DNA of 49,307 nt, taken from contig RHKY01000037.1 of NCBI GenBank assembly GCA_008363385.1, positions 1 to 49,307 on the forward strand. Reading direction: 5' to 3'. The notes under the pieces were generated by a model. That model was given only the letters and a program-made list of their open reading frames with translations, was not told where the DNA came from and made no database searches. This DNA is from Acidobacteriota bacterium (GTDB lineage: Bacteria > Acidobacteriota > Thermoanaerobaculia > UBA5066). The stretch's first letter is position 1; every line of letters starts with the position of its first letter. The position numbers were made by a program, and so were the translations under genes. Shown piece after piece: positions 27,847 to 35,848 of this stretch.

Positions 27847-28305
27847 TCAGCCGCGCCTCGCTCCCGGCGCCGGACCCGTGCCGGGCACGGGGCGCCCTCG
27901 CCCGCGCGTCGCGAGGTTCGAGAAGACGAGCTGGAGCTGACCGACGAGCCCGTCCAGCGCGTTGGTCTCCTCGAACGAGAGGCGGCCCCGCGTCTTCTCC
28001 CTGAGGACGACGATCGAGTCGATGATCTGCCGTGCGGCAGTCAGGTCGACCGCGCGCCTGCCGGTGGCCGGGTCCGGGATCCCCTCGAGGTAGAGCGAGG
28101 CCGTCTGGGCGAGCATGTCGAGGAGACCGAGGAAGGCCTCGCTCGTCTCGACGACGGGCTCGGGCGGGGCCGCCGGTTTCTCGTCGGCGGCCGCAGGCGC
28201 GGGCGCCGGGCGCTCGAGCTCCTGACGGTGCTCCTCACGGAGATCCCCGTCCGCCGTGAAGAGCCTCCGGTCGACGACCTTTATCGTCTTGGCGTTGTCG
28301 GACAT
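27847..28305 (-). CDS. DUF1844-domain protein
   Basis: The 152-residue cytosolic protein starts at ATG 28305 (MSDNAKTIKVVDRRLFT). The N-terminal part is a flexible, Pro/Ala/Glu-rich linker, and from about residue 65 it has the DUF1844 helix bundle: SEAFLGLLDMLAQTASLYLEG, AVDLTAARQIIDSIVVLREKT and GRLSFEETNALDGLVGQLQLVF. The family's function is unknown. It heads the group of the TPR and DUF4388 genes on the minus strand and is divergent from mazG with a 62-nt gap. The longer frame upstream of the ATG has no family similarity. Confidence 0.85.
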   Translation of the reverse strand: MSDNAKTIKVVDRRLFTADGDLREEHRQELERPAPAPAAADEKPAAPPEPVVETSEAFLGLLDMLAQTASLYLEGIPDPATGRRAVDLTAARQIIDSIVVLREKTRGRLSFEETNALDGLVGQLQLVFSNLATRGRGRPVPGTGPAPGARRG

Positions 28306-28367
28306 AACCCCTCGTGGAAGAGCTATCTTACCGGCCGATCCCGGGAATCCCAAGAGAGGAGATCTCG

Positions 28368-29204
28368 ATGCACGACGGCGAGGGGACGGCGGCCGCGGAC
28401 AGGGAGGCCGGCGAGGCGGCGGCGGCGCTCGTCCGCCTGATGGAGCGCCTCCGGGCCGACTGCCCGTGGGACCGGAAGCAGACGTTCCAGGACCTGGCCG
28501 GCTACCTCCTCGAGGAGTGCTACGAGGCCCACGAGGCCCTCCTGGCCAACGACCTCCCGGAGCTGGAGGGGGAGCTGGGGGACCTCCTGTTCCAGATCGT
28601 CTTCCTGGCCCAGCTCGGCCGGGAGGTCGGGGCCTTCGACCTGGCCTCGGTCGGCCGGCGGATCCACGCCAAGATGGTCGCCCGGCACCCCCACGTCTTC
28701 GGCGAGGCCGAGGTGCGCGACGCCGAGGGGGTCCGCGTCCAGTGGGAGCGTCTGAAGGAGCGGGAGCGGTCGGAGAGGGGCGGCCCGTCCGCCTCCCCGT
28801 TCGAGGGAGTCCCCTCCGCCCTGCCGGCGCTCCTGAAGGCCGTCCGCCTGACCTCGCGGGCCGCGGACCTCGGGTTCGACTGGCACCGCGACGCCGACGT
28901 CCTGGCCAAGCTCGACGAGGAGGTCGCCGAGTTCCGCTCGGAGGTCCTCGCCGAGCCGTCGGAGAAGGCCCGGGTCGCCGCCGAGATCGGGGACATCCTC
29001 TTCACGGTCGTCAACGTCGCCCGGCGCCACGGGATCGACCCCGAGGCGGCGCTTCAAGGGACGAACGCGAAGTTCCGCAGGCGCTTCGAGGAGGTCGTCC
29101 GCCGGGTCCGGGACCGCGGCAAGGAGCCCGGCTCGGCGTCGCTCGAGGAGATGGACCGCCTCTGGGACGAGGTGAAGGCCGGCGAGCGCGGCGCCGGGAG
29201 GTGA
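28368..29204 (+). CDS. mazG: nucleoside triphosphate pyrophosphohydrolase MazG
   Basis: The 278-residue protein has two MazG repeats: LMERLRADCPWDRKQTFQDL with EECYEAHEAL and ELGDLLFQIVF, then a second with LDEEVAEFRSEV and EIGDILFTVVNVAR. The acidic EExxE and ExxD motifs bind magnesium. It hydrolyses NTPs to NMP and pyrophosphate and so clears damaged nucleotides. I chose the ATG at 28368, with GAGGAG six nt before it; an in-frame ATG at 28314 would add 18 residues that are not family-like. Length is close to E. coli MazG (263). Confidence 0.92.
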   Translation: MHDGEGTAAADREAGEAAAALVRLMERLRADCPWDRKQTFQDLAGYLLEECYEAHEALLANDLPELEGELGDLLFQIVFLAQLGREVGAFDLASVGRRIHAKMVARHPHVFGEAEVRDAEGVRVQWERLKERERSERGGPSASPFEGVPSALPALLKAVRLTSRAADLGFDWHRDADVLAKLDEEVAEFRSEVLAEPSEKARVAAEIGDILFTVVNVARRHGIDPEAALQGTNAKFRRRFEEVVRRVRDRGKEPGSASLEEMDRLWDEVKAGERGAGR

Positions 29205-29266
29205 CCGGGCGCGCGGTCTCTCCGGACTCCGTCTGATAGCCTCTCGGCGGCCGCCGCCGTAGACGC

Positions 29267-29292
29267 CTCCCCGGGGCTCCGTACCCGGGGAG
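29267..29292 (+). terminator. 9-bp hairpin between mazG and the next gene
   Basis: CTCCCCGGG (29267-29275) pairs with CCCGGGGAG (29284-29292) over an 8-nt loop. It lies 62 nt after the mazG stop and 25 nt before the Shine-Dalgarno of the next gene. No T-run follows, so it may be a terminator or part of the next gene's leader. Confidence 0.4.
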
Positions 29293-29328
29293 ACGGGCCG
29301 GAGCTCCCGCCCGGCCGAGGAGGTGTCC

Positions 29329-30180
29329 ATGGCGCGGTTCCCGAAGGGCAAGTGGTCGTTCCTGGGCGCGGTCTACCTCTGCCCGATCGCGCGGCTGGAA
29401 TGGGACGGGACGACGTGCAAGGTCTCCCCGTGGGCGCACTTCTTCACGGGCGCCAGCGTGATGAGCCCCTATTCGGCCGGGGACGCCGTCGCCGCCACGA
29501 AGACGAGCGTCTACACCAGCTCCGGCTCGCTCTACCTGTCGGGCTCCTTCGACTTCAGCAGCCTGAAGGGGATGAAAGGGAGCTTCGTCGCGGAGGTCTT
29601 CAGCGACTACTCGCTGGCGCTCCTCGTGAAGTACTCCTACACGGGCCAGAAGGAGACGTCGGCGACCTGGTACGGCACCGTCGACACCTCGTCCATCGAG
29701 CCCGCGTGGGACGCCGCCGGCCGCTCCTTCCTCGTCCAGTACATGTCCGGGGACGTCGCGGGCGGGGTCGTCGGCGCCTCGGTCGGCGCGCTCAAGGTGG
29801 TCGACGTCGGCGCGGGGTGGACCTTCGGCTACGGCATGGCCGCCGCCAAGGCCGGAGCCGGAGCCGGCGTCTCGCTCCCGGCGTGGTCCGACTGGTGCGC
29901 CGCCGAGGTCCCGGGCACCTCCGCCTTTCCCGACTGGTCCGACAAGCCGTTCCTGCTCGTGGAGAGGGGCACCGCGCCGTACGGCTACAACCAGTCCCTC
30001 CTGCAGGTGATCCTCTCGGGCTCCGTCAGCCTCTCGCTCACCTGGCAGGGATGGAGCACCTCGCTCGGCCTGGAGGTCAAGGCGGCCTGGGGGGGCGGCG
30101 GCAAGCTCGGCCCGCGCTTCGTCGCGGAGCCGTATCTCTGCGGCGTGCAGCAGACGAACCCGATCACGGTCAAGTACTGA
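29329..30180 (+). CDS. unrecognised Gly/Ser/Tyr-rich protein
   Basis: The 283-residue protein starts at ATG 29329, five nt after a strong AGGAGG; an in-frame GTG six nt earlier overlaps that AGGAGG. It has no signal peptide by eye. The sequence is rich in Ser, Gly, Ala, Tyr and Trp with few Lys/Glu, and alternates polar and apolar residues (SLYLSGSFDFSSL, LQVILSGSVSLSLTW), which suggests beta structure. Between about 140 and 185 is a Gly/Ala-rich stretch (GGVVGASVGALKV, GYGMAAAKAGAGAGVSL) that could insert in a membrane. I recognise no family. It is alone between mazG and a convergent gene. A lipid- or metabolite-binding or pore-forming protein is conceivable but not shown. Confidence 0.6.
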   Translation: MARFPKGKWSFLGAVYLCPIARLEWDGTTCKVSPWAHFFTGASVMSPYSAGDAVAATKTSVYTSSGSLYLSGSFDFSSLKGMKGSFVAEVFSDYSLALLVKYSYTGQKETSATWYGTVDTSSIEPAWDAAGRSFLVQYMSGDVAGGVVGASVGALKVVDVGAGWTFGYGMAAAKAGAGAGVSLPAWSDWCAAEVPGTSAFPDWSDKPFLLVERGTAPYGYNQSLLQVILSGSVSLSLTWQGWSTSLGLEVKAAWGGGGKLGPRFVAEPYLCGVQQTNPITVKY

Positions 30181-30182
30181 CA

Positions 30183-30202
30183 GGGACCGCCGCAGGGGTC
30201 CC
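30183..30202. terminator. small hairpin between convergent genes
   Basis: GGGACC (30183-30188) pairs with GGTCCC (30197-30202), with 8 nt between, right after the stop of the Gly/Ser-rich gene and 8 nt before the stop of the convergent deacetylase-like gene. It could serve both directions. The stem is only 6 bp and no T-run follows. Confidence 0.4.
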
Positions 30203-30209
30203 CGGTCGC

Positions 30210-31160
30210 TCAGTCGACGAGCTCGGAGGCGCGCACCAGGCGGAGCCCGCGGGCGTCCAGCCCGGCGAGCGCCCGCTCGAGGAAGTCGAGCGAGTCCGCT
30301 CGCGGGTGCGCCAGGACGACCGCCTGCCCCTTCTTCGCCACGACCGAGAGCGCCCGCTCCCAGGCCGCGGCGATCGCCTCGGGCGCCGCCGCCTCCTCCT
30401 CCCCGGAACGCCCGCCGGCCGGGACGTCGTCGAGGAAGACGTCCCGCGAGAGGAGCGCGACCCCCAGCCGGCGGGCCTCCTCCGGGACCACGGTCGCCGA
30501 GGTCGTGCGGGAGTCGAGGAAGAAGAGCCCCCTGTCGCCCACCGCCGAGAGGAGCGCCGAGACCGTCGCCCGGTCGGCCGTCGCCCGGGAGCCCTGGTGG
30601 TTGTTCACGCCGACCGCGCCCGGGAGTCGCGAGAGCGCCAGGTCGACCCGCCGGGCGACCTCCGTGGCGCCCTGGCCCACCGAGACGAGCGTCTCCGAGG
30701 TGCTCCCCGAGTCCGGCTCCATCGGCAGGTGGACCAGGAGGTCCCATCCCCGCTCGCGGGCCAGCGCGGCCGCGCGGGAGGCCCCCGGCGCCTCCGGGAG
30801 GACGGCCAGGGCGAGCGGGCCGGGGAGGGCCGAGACGCGCGCGAGGGCCTCGTCCGAGTAGCCCAGGTCGTCGATCACCAGCGCGATGGCCCCGCGGGAC
30901 TCCCCCGACGCCTCGAAGTCGGACGGGACGGCTCTCGTGGGTCGGGCCGCCGGCGCGCTCGGCGACGGAGCGGGCACCGGCGACGGGGACGTCCGGGGAG
31001 CCGGGGTCGCGACGGGACGCGTCCCGAGGGCCCCCCGGAGCCGGGAGAGCAGGTCGGGACGGAGGAGGACGAGGACCACGCCGGCCCCGACGAGGACCCC
31101 ACCGGCCAGGACGAGGAGGGTCCGGAGCCCGGAGCCCCCCTTCCGGCGGCGTGCGGTCAC
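30210..31160 (-). CDS. divergent polysaccharide deacetylase family protein (YibQ-like)
   Basis: The 316-residue protein has an N-terminal membrane helix (about 14-34), a Pro/Ser linker, and a divergent NodB-fold domain: IALVIDDLGYSD, LLVHLPMEP, GVNNHQGSRAT and GLFFLDSRTT, ending with AHPRADSLDFL. These are the conserved motifs of the YibQ family, with the metal-type Asp and His residues kept. YibQ genes typically accompany envC, as they do here, and the protein is probably periplasmic. Its substrate is not established. Its gene lies four nt after the S41-like gene. Confidence 0.85.
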   Translation of the reverse strand: MTARRRKGGSGLRTLLVLAGGVLVGAGVVLVLLRPDLLSRLRGALGTRPVATPAPRTSPSPVPAPSPSAPAARPTRAVPSDFEASGESRGAIALVIDDLGYSDEALARVSALPGPLALAVLPEAPGASRAAALARERGWDLLVHLPMEPDSGSTSETLVSVGQGATEVARRVDLALSRLPGAVGVNNHQGSRATADRATVSALLSAVGDRGLFFLDSRTTSATVVPEEARRLGVALLSRDVFLDDVPAGGRSGEEEAAAPEAIAAAWERALSVVAKKGQAVVLAHPRADSLDFLERALAGLDARGLRLVRASELVD

Positions 31161-31164
31161 ACCG

Positions 31165-32448
31165 TCACGAGGCGGCCGGAGCCGGGACCGACGCGAGGAG
31201 CTTGAGCCCCCGCTTCAGGATCTGGTCCGGCGGGTTGGGCGACTCCACCTCCGGAACCGGGTAGACCCGCTCGTCGGGCGCGAGGCCCCGGGGCGAGAGC
31301 GGTCTCCCGGACGGGCCGTGGACCTTGCCGACCGAGATCCTCAGGGCGCCTCCGCTCGAGAGCGCCACGACCTGCTGGACGGCGCCCATCCCGAACGTCG
31401 GCTCGCCCACCAGCTTGCTCCTCCACTCGGCGGCCTTCGCGTCCGGGGACGGCGTCGGCACGGGCTCCGGAGCCCCCTCTTCGCCTCCGGTCCCCTCGGC
31501 ACCGCCGGCCGCCGGCGTCCCGCCCCGGACCGCCGCGGCGAACAGCTCCGCCGCCCCGGCCGTGCCGCTGTCGACGAGGACGACCGTCCTCCCCTCGTGC
31601 ACCCGCTCGCCCGGCGCGGCGGACCACTTCCGGCCCTCGATCCGCTTCCCCTTCAGCTCGCCGACGGGCCCGGGAGGGGCGAAGAGAGCGGCCACCCGGG
31701 CGGCCTCGTCGAACGAGCCGGAGGCCGCCCCGCGGACGTCGATCAGGATCGCGCGGCTCCGGTCGAGCGGCGCCAGGAGGCTCCGGACCTTGTCGGCCGT
31801 CCCGTCGCCGAAGCCGGGGATCCGGACGACGACCTCCCCCTCCGCCCGCGTCAAGGACGGGGCCTCCGGGGACCACGCCCCGAGGACCAGCTCGACGTTG
31901 CGGTGGCGGGGCTTGCCCCCGTCCCGGACGATCCGGAGCGAGACCCGGGATCCGGCCTTCCCGGACAGCCGCCCCGCGACGTCCCAGAGCGCCATCGAGC
32001 GCGTGGGGCGCTCCCCGATCCGCTCGATCAGGTCGTCGCTCTTCAGCCCGGCCGCCGCAGCCGGGCTCCCGGCCGCCGCGGCGACCACGACCGGGTAGCC
32101 GAACCGGCGGGCCAGGACGACGCCCGAGTCGACGACTCCCGGGGCCTTGGCGGCCTCGGTGGCCTCGCGGAAGTCCTTCATCCTCTCCGGCGGGACGTAC
32201 TCGGAGAAGGGGTCCATCGCCTCGGTCATGCCGGCGAAGGCCCCGGAGAGGAGCGGCTGGACCTCGACCGGCTCGACGTAGTTCGAGCGGACGAGCGTCA
32301 GCACCTCGGTGAAGAGCCCGAGGGGACCGTAGAGTCCGTCCCGGCCGTCCTTCGACCTCTCCTGGGCCCCCAGGCGAGGGAGGACCAGGAAGAGGCCGGC
32401 GACGAACGTGACCGACAACGCGAGGACGACCGCACGGGAACGGCTCAC
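31165..32448 (-). CDS. S41 (C-terminal processing) peptidase homologue, probably catalytically inactive
   Basis: The 427-residue protein starts at GTG 32448 with a membrane or signal helix (8-28), then the N-terminal S41 helix segment (YVEPVEVQPLLSGAFAGMTEAMDPFSEYVPP), a PDZ domain (about 105-180) and the S41 core. At the nucleophile motif (GSASASE or GTASASE) it reads GTAGAAE, giving Gly298 where Ser is expected, and at TFGKGxVQ it reads TFGMGAVQ, giving Met354 where the general-base Lys is expected. A Gly/Pro/Glu-rich insert (about 310-345) separates them. The rest is well preserved, so this is unlikely to be a decaying gene. It lies between envC and yibQ, an order known from other bacteria with active CtpA. 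Confidence 0.85.
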   Translation of the reverse strand: MSRSRAVVLALSVTFVAGLFLVLPRLGAQERSKDGRDGLYGPLGLFTEVLTLVRSNYVEPVEVQPLLSGAFAGMTEAMDPFSEYVPPERMKDFREATEAAKAPGVVDSGVVLARRFGYPVVVAAAAGSPAAAAGLKSDDLIERIGERPTRSMALWDVAGRLSGKAGSRVSLRIVRDGGKPRHRNVELVLGAWSPEAPSLTRAEGEVVVRIPGFGDGTADKVRSLLAPLDRSRAILIDVRGAASGSFDEAARVAALFAPPGPVGELKGKRIEGRKWSAAPGERVHEGRTVVLVDSGTAGAAELFAAAVRGGTPAAGGAEGTGGEEGAPEPVPTPSPDAKAAEWRSKLVGEPTFGMGAVQQVVALSSGGALRISVGKVHGPSGRPLSPRGLAPDERVYPVPEVESPNPPDQILKRGLKLLASVPAPAAS

Positions 32449-32454
32449 GGCTCG

Positions 32455-32460
32455 ATGATA
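32455..32460 (-). promoter_or_regulatory. -10-like element close to the S41-homologue start
   Basis: TATCAT (5/6 match) on the minus strand ends 6 nt before the GTG at 32448, in the 59-nt gap after envC. No Shine-Dalgarno precedes the GTG, so a leaderless transcript from inside the operon is possible. Confidence 0.4.
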
Positions 32461-32507
32461 CGCGGCGGGGGGGGCCCAGGGTTTCGAGCCGGCGGGCCGG
32501 CCCCGCC

Positions 32508-33683
32508 TCACCGGAGCCAGAGCCGGGGGTCGACCGACGCTCGAGCGTCGCGGACCTCGAAGTAGAGCCCGGCCGGCTCGTCCTCGGCCGGCATCGCCAC
32601 GGTGCCGACGCGGTCCCCGAGCGCGACCCGCTGCCCGCGGGGGACGGTCCCCGTGCTCAGGCGGCCGTAGAGGGTGAAGACGCCGTCCCCGTGGTCCACG
32701 ACGACGAGGTTCCCGTATCCCTTCAGCCACTGGGCGTAGACCACCTCGCCCGAGAAGACCGCCCGCGCCTCGGTACCGGGCCCGGCCTCGATCGTCCAGC
32801 CGCTGGACCGGAGGAACGTCTTCGGGAAGGCCGGGTTGGCCACGCGGCCGAACGGGACGACGACCTTTCCCCGCACCGGCCAGTCGAGCGCCCCCCGGAA
32901 CCTCCGGACGGAGGCGGCCCCCGGCGCGAGCGCCTTGCCCCGCGACTCGAGGAGCTCCAGCAGCGCCGAGAGGCGCTCCGTCTTCTCCTCCAGCCCCTCG
33001 ACGGCGTCCTTCTCCCGCTCGGAGGCCCGCGTCAGCCGGGCCAGGAGGGCGGCCTTCTCCGCCCGGGCAGCCGCCAGCTCGGCCTCCTTCCGGCGGCTCT
33101 CGGCCGCCAGGGCCGCCACCGACCGCCGTTCCTTCGCGAGCGCCTCCTCGCGCCCGGCCAGGTCCGACAGCGCGGCCTCGTACGAGGCGAGGAGGGCCGC
33201 GTCGCGGCGGGCCTGGTGGGCGAGCATCTGCAACCCGCGCAGGAAGGTCCGCCCCGTCTGGACCGCGGCGAGCGTCCGGAGGTAGCCCAGACGCCCCATC
33301 CGGTAGAGGGACGCCATCCGGGCCCCGACGTCCGCCCTCAGCTGCTGGACGTTCCCGCGGGCCTCGTCCCGGGCCCTCACGGCCTGGGCCGCGGCCCTCT
33401 CGACGTCGGCCTGACGGATGTCCAGGACCCGGCGCTCCGCGGTGCGGATCTCGAGGTTGAGCTCGGCCGCCTCGAGCTGCTGGGAGAGCTCCTCCCTCTT
33501 CCGGAGCGTCGCCTCGTACCGCGTCCTGAGGGCCGAGAGGCGCCTCTGGAGGGCGGCCAGCTCCAGCCGCCGCTCCCACGTCCCGCCCCCTCCGTCCGCG
33601 GGAGCCGGGGAGGCGGCCCCTTCTCCCCTCGCCCCCGCCGGCGCGGCCAGGATGAGGACCAGGAGCGCGGCGGGCGCCTTCAG
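32508..33683 (-). CDS. envC: murein hydrolase activator EnvC-like protein, probable CTG start
   Basis: Read from CTG 33683 the protein has 391 residues: a clean signal peptide (LKAPAALLVLILAAPAGA), a long coiled coil (about 35-245) and a LytM/M23 domain (about 270-390). In the LytM domain the zinc ligands are missing: SGWTIEAGPG stands where HxxxD belongs, YGRLS replaces YGHLS, and LYFEVR replaces the HxH motif. That is the state of EnvC, which activates amidases but does not cut itself. No ATG, GTG or TTG lies in this frame near the signal peptide. The CTG shares CTGA with the stop of the preceding gene, and GGAG is about 10 nt upstream, so a CTG start is the best reading. Upstream the frame is open but has no family similarity. 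Confidence 0.82.
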   Translation of the reverse strand: MKAPAALLVLILAAPAGARGEGAASPAPADGGGGTWERRLELAALQRRLSALRTRYEATLRKREELSQQLEAAELNLEIRTAERRVLDIRQADVERAAAQAVRARDEARGNVQQLRADVGARMASLYRMGRLGYLRTLAAVQTGRTFLRGLQMLAHQARRDAALLASYEAALSDLAGREEALAKERRSVAALAAESRRKEAELAAARAEKAALLARLTRASEREKDAVEGLEEKTERLSALLELLESRGKALAPGAASVRRFRGALDWPVRGKVVVPFGRVANPAFPKTFLRSSGWTIEAGPGTEARAVFSGEVVYAQWLKGYGNLVVVDHGDGVFTLYGRLSTGTVPRGQRVALGDRVGTVAMPAEDEPAGLYFEVRDARASVDPRLWLR

Positions 33684-35848
33684 AGCAGGGGCTCTCCGTC
33701 CAGCTTCTCGGGGGCCGGGACCCCGAGGAGCTTCAGGATCGTCGCCGGGACGTCGGCGATCCGGGGCGTCCCCTTCGCCTGGATCTTCCGGTTGACGAAG
33801 AGGATCCCCGGCACGACGGCGGGGTCCACGGAGCAGTGGTCGCCCGACCAGACCTGCGCGTTGTCCTCGAAGACCTCGGGCGTCACGACGCCGAGGCTCC
33901 CCTGCCAGCTCACACGGTAGCCGTCGCTGTTGCCGACGAACAGGTCCGGGATGACGTCGGCGTCGAAGGAGCCGTAGGCCTCCTCGCGCGTGTAGACGGC
34001 CGCCACCGGCTTCTTGCCGGTCTTCGGGTCGACGAGGGCCAGGAGGCGTTCCGAGATCTCCTCGCGCAGCGCCTCGTACTCCGCGCCGGGGGAGACGATC
34101 CCCTTCCCCTCGCGCCCCTTCAGGTTGACGTAGATCTCGCCCAGCCCCATCGAGTAGGCCTTCGTCCGCGACCAGTCGACGTTCGGCCAGAACTCCCCCT
34201 GGCCGAAGAGCTGCTCGAGGTCCGCCTGCTTCCCCGCGCCGCCCGTGAGGGCCATGTAGCCGTTCTGCACGAGCCAGGTGTCGTAGTTCACCGACCGGCG
34301 CCACGTCGCGAAGCCGTGGTCCGAGAGGACGACGAGGACGTCGTCGCCCTTCATCCGGGCCAGGACGTCTCCGACGATGGCGTCCATCTGCTCGTAGTTG
34401 CGCGCCACGGAGGGGCCGAAGTCGCGCGCCTTGGCCTCGTCGTACGCGGGGTGCTCCGGGTCGAGGAAGCGCCACATCACGTGCCCGACCCGGTCGGTGA
34501 ACTCGTAGATCTGGACGAAGAGGCCGACGTCCTGCCGGTCGAGGAGGCCGTTCATCATCGTCCGGAACTGCTTCACCGTGAACGAGACGTCGTCCAGGAA
34601 CGTCGGCTCGTCGATCGTCTCCTCGCTCATCGACCAGGTGTCGATCTGCCACCCCATCGTCTTGAAGGGGCCGAACCTCTCGGCGAGGTCGGCGGCGAAG
34701 GACCCGGGGGCGGTGATCTTCACCGACGGGGGGAGCTTCGCGGGGTCGAAGTGGATCGGCGAGAGGTAGAGGGCGATCTCGGGGCGGACCGAGGCGAGGT
34801 GGAACCGGCCGATGCCGCTCAGCTCGACCAAGGAGTTGAAGCGGAACGTGAACCGGACCCACTCCGACCACTCGCCCGGCTTCAGCGTGACGGCGGGGGA
34901 CCCCTCCGGCTCGATCCGGAGCCGTCCGCCGTCCGGGAGGACCGTCAGCGTCATCGGGGTCTTCACGACCGGCGGCTCGGGGAAGAGCTTGTTGTAGGGG
35001 CCGAAGACCTCCGTCTGGATCGTCCCGACGTTGGACTCGAGCCGGATCAGCTCCACGGAGAACTCGTTCTTGTTCTTCGGGGCGAAGAACGGGTCCGAGG
35101 TGTAGTAGCTCGGCGTCCCGATCCGCCCCCGCACGTCGGGGACGCCGAGGCCGGAGATCAGCTTGCCGTCCGGGTAGTCGACCGCCGGGAACGTCACCGG
35201 GACGTGCATGACGATCGAGGAGATCCCCTTCTTCCCCGCGGCCTCCCAGAACGGGGTCCCCTTCCGGTTGCTCGTGACGGTCGGGATCGTCTCGGGGAGG
35301 AGCCGCCCCAGCCGGTGGCCGTAGAACCCCGCCACGGCGGCCACGGCGACCCCGGCCACGAGCCCCATCCGGCTGCTCTTCGTCAGGAGCCGGACGAGGA
35401 GGAAGCCGACGAGGAGCCCGAGCAGGGCCGCGGTCGCGGCGGCGGCCAGGGCGTTCCGGGGGCCGAGCAGGAAGGCCCGCTCCCCCTCCGTGGCAATGGC
35501 GAACTCGGGCCGGTAGGTCTTCGGGTCGCGCTTCAGGAAGTCGAAGATCTGGGTCCGGCCCGGCGAGATGCCGGTGGAGAAGGTGGACCAGGAGACCGGT
35601 GTCTGCGCCGGGATGGTCGGCAGCAGCGGCGAGAAGCTCCCCGCCTGGGCGACGCGGGCCAGGTTCGGGAGCTTCCCCTCCGCGATCATCTGCTTGACGA
35701 GCCGGTAGTCGGCGCCGTCGAAGCCCAGGACGAAGACCCGGGGCCGCTCGGGGGAGGAGGGGACGGCCCTCGAGGCCAGGAGAAGGGCCCCGGCGGCCAG
35801 CAGGAGCGAGACGGCCCAGCGCGTAGACTTGGAGGTTCTGGAAGGCAC
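33680..35848 (-). CDS. alkaline-phosphatase-superfamily phosphodiesterase, membrane-anchored
   Basis: The 722-residue protein has a membrane anchor (about 12-30), then the start of a type I phosphodiesterase/nucleotide pyrophosphatase core: FVLGFDGADYRLV with Asp44, and IPAQTPVSWSTFSTG at 79-93 holding the expected nucleophile Thr or Ser. Later come IYEFTDRVGHVMWRF and VLSDHGFATWRR with metal His/Asp. Two further hydrophobic segments (about 134-154 and 160-176) interrupt the core after the nucleophile region. Such proteins act on phosphodiester or phospholipid head groups outside the cytoplasm. The GTG at 35848 has TAGAAT 5 nt upstream. It overlaps the next gene, envC, as CTGA. Confidence 0.85.
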   Translation of the reverse strand: MPSRTSKSTRWAVSLLLAAGALLLASRAVPSSPERPRVFVLGFDGADYRLVKQMIAEGKLPNLARVAQAGSFSPLLPTIPAQTPVSWSTFSTGISPGRTQIFDFLKRDPKTYRPEFAIATEGERAFLLGPRNALAAAATAALLGLLVGFLLVRLLTKSSRMGLVAGVAVAAVAGFYGHRLGRLLPETIPTVTSNRKGTPFWEAAGKKGISSIVMHVPVTFPAVDYPDGKLISGLGVPDVRGRIGTPSYYTSDPFFAPKNKNEFSVELIRLESNVGTIQTEVFGPYNKLFPEPPVVKTPMTLTVLPDGGRLRIEPEGSPAVTLKPGEWSEWVRFTFRFNSLVELSGIGRFHLASVRPEIALYLSPIHFDPAKLPPSVKITAPGSFAADLAERFGPFKTMGWQIDTWSMSEETIDEPTFLDDVSFTVKQFRTMMNGLLDRQDVGLFVQIYEFTDRVGHVMWRFLDPEHPAYDEAKARDFGPSVARNYEQMDAIVGDVLARMKGDDVLVVLSDHGFATWRRSVNYDTWLVQNGYMALTGGAGKQADLEQLFGQGEFWPNVDWSRTKAYSMGLGEIYVNLKGREGKGIVSPGAEYEALREEISERLLALVDPKTGKKPVAAVYTREEAYGSFDADVIPDLFVGNSDGYRVSWQGSLGVVTPEVFEDNAQVWSGDHCSVDPAVVPGILFVNRKIQAKGTPRIADVPATILKLLGVPAPEKLDGEPLL

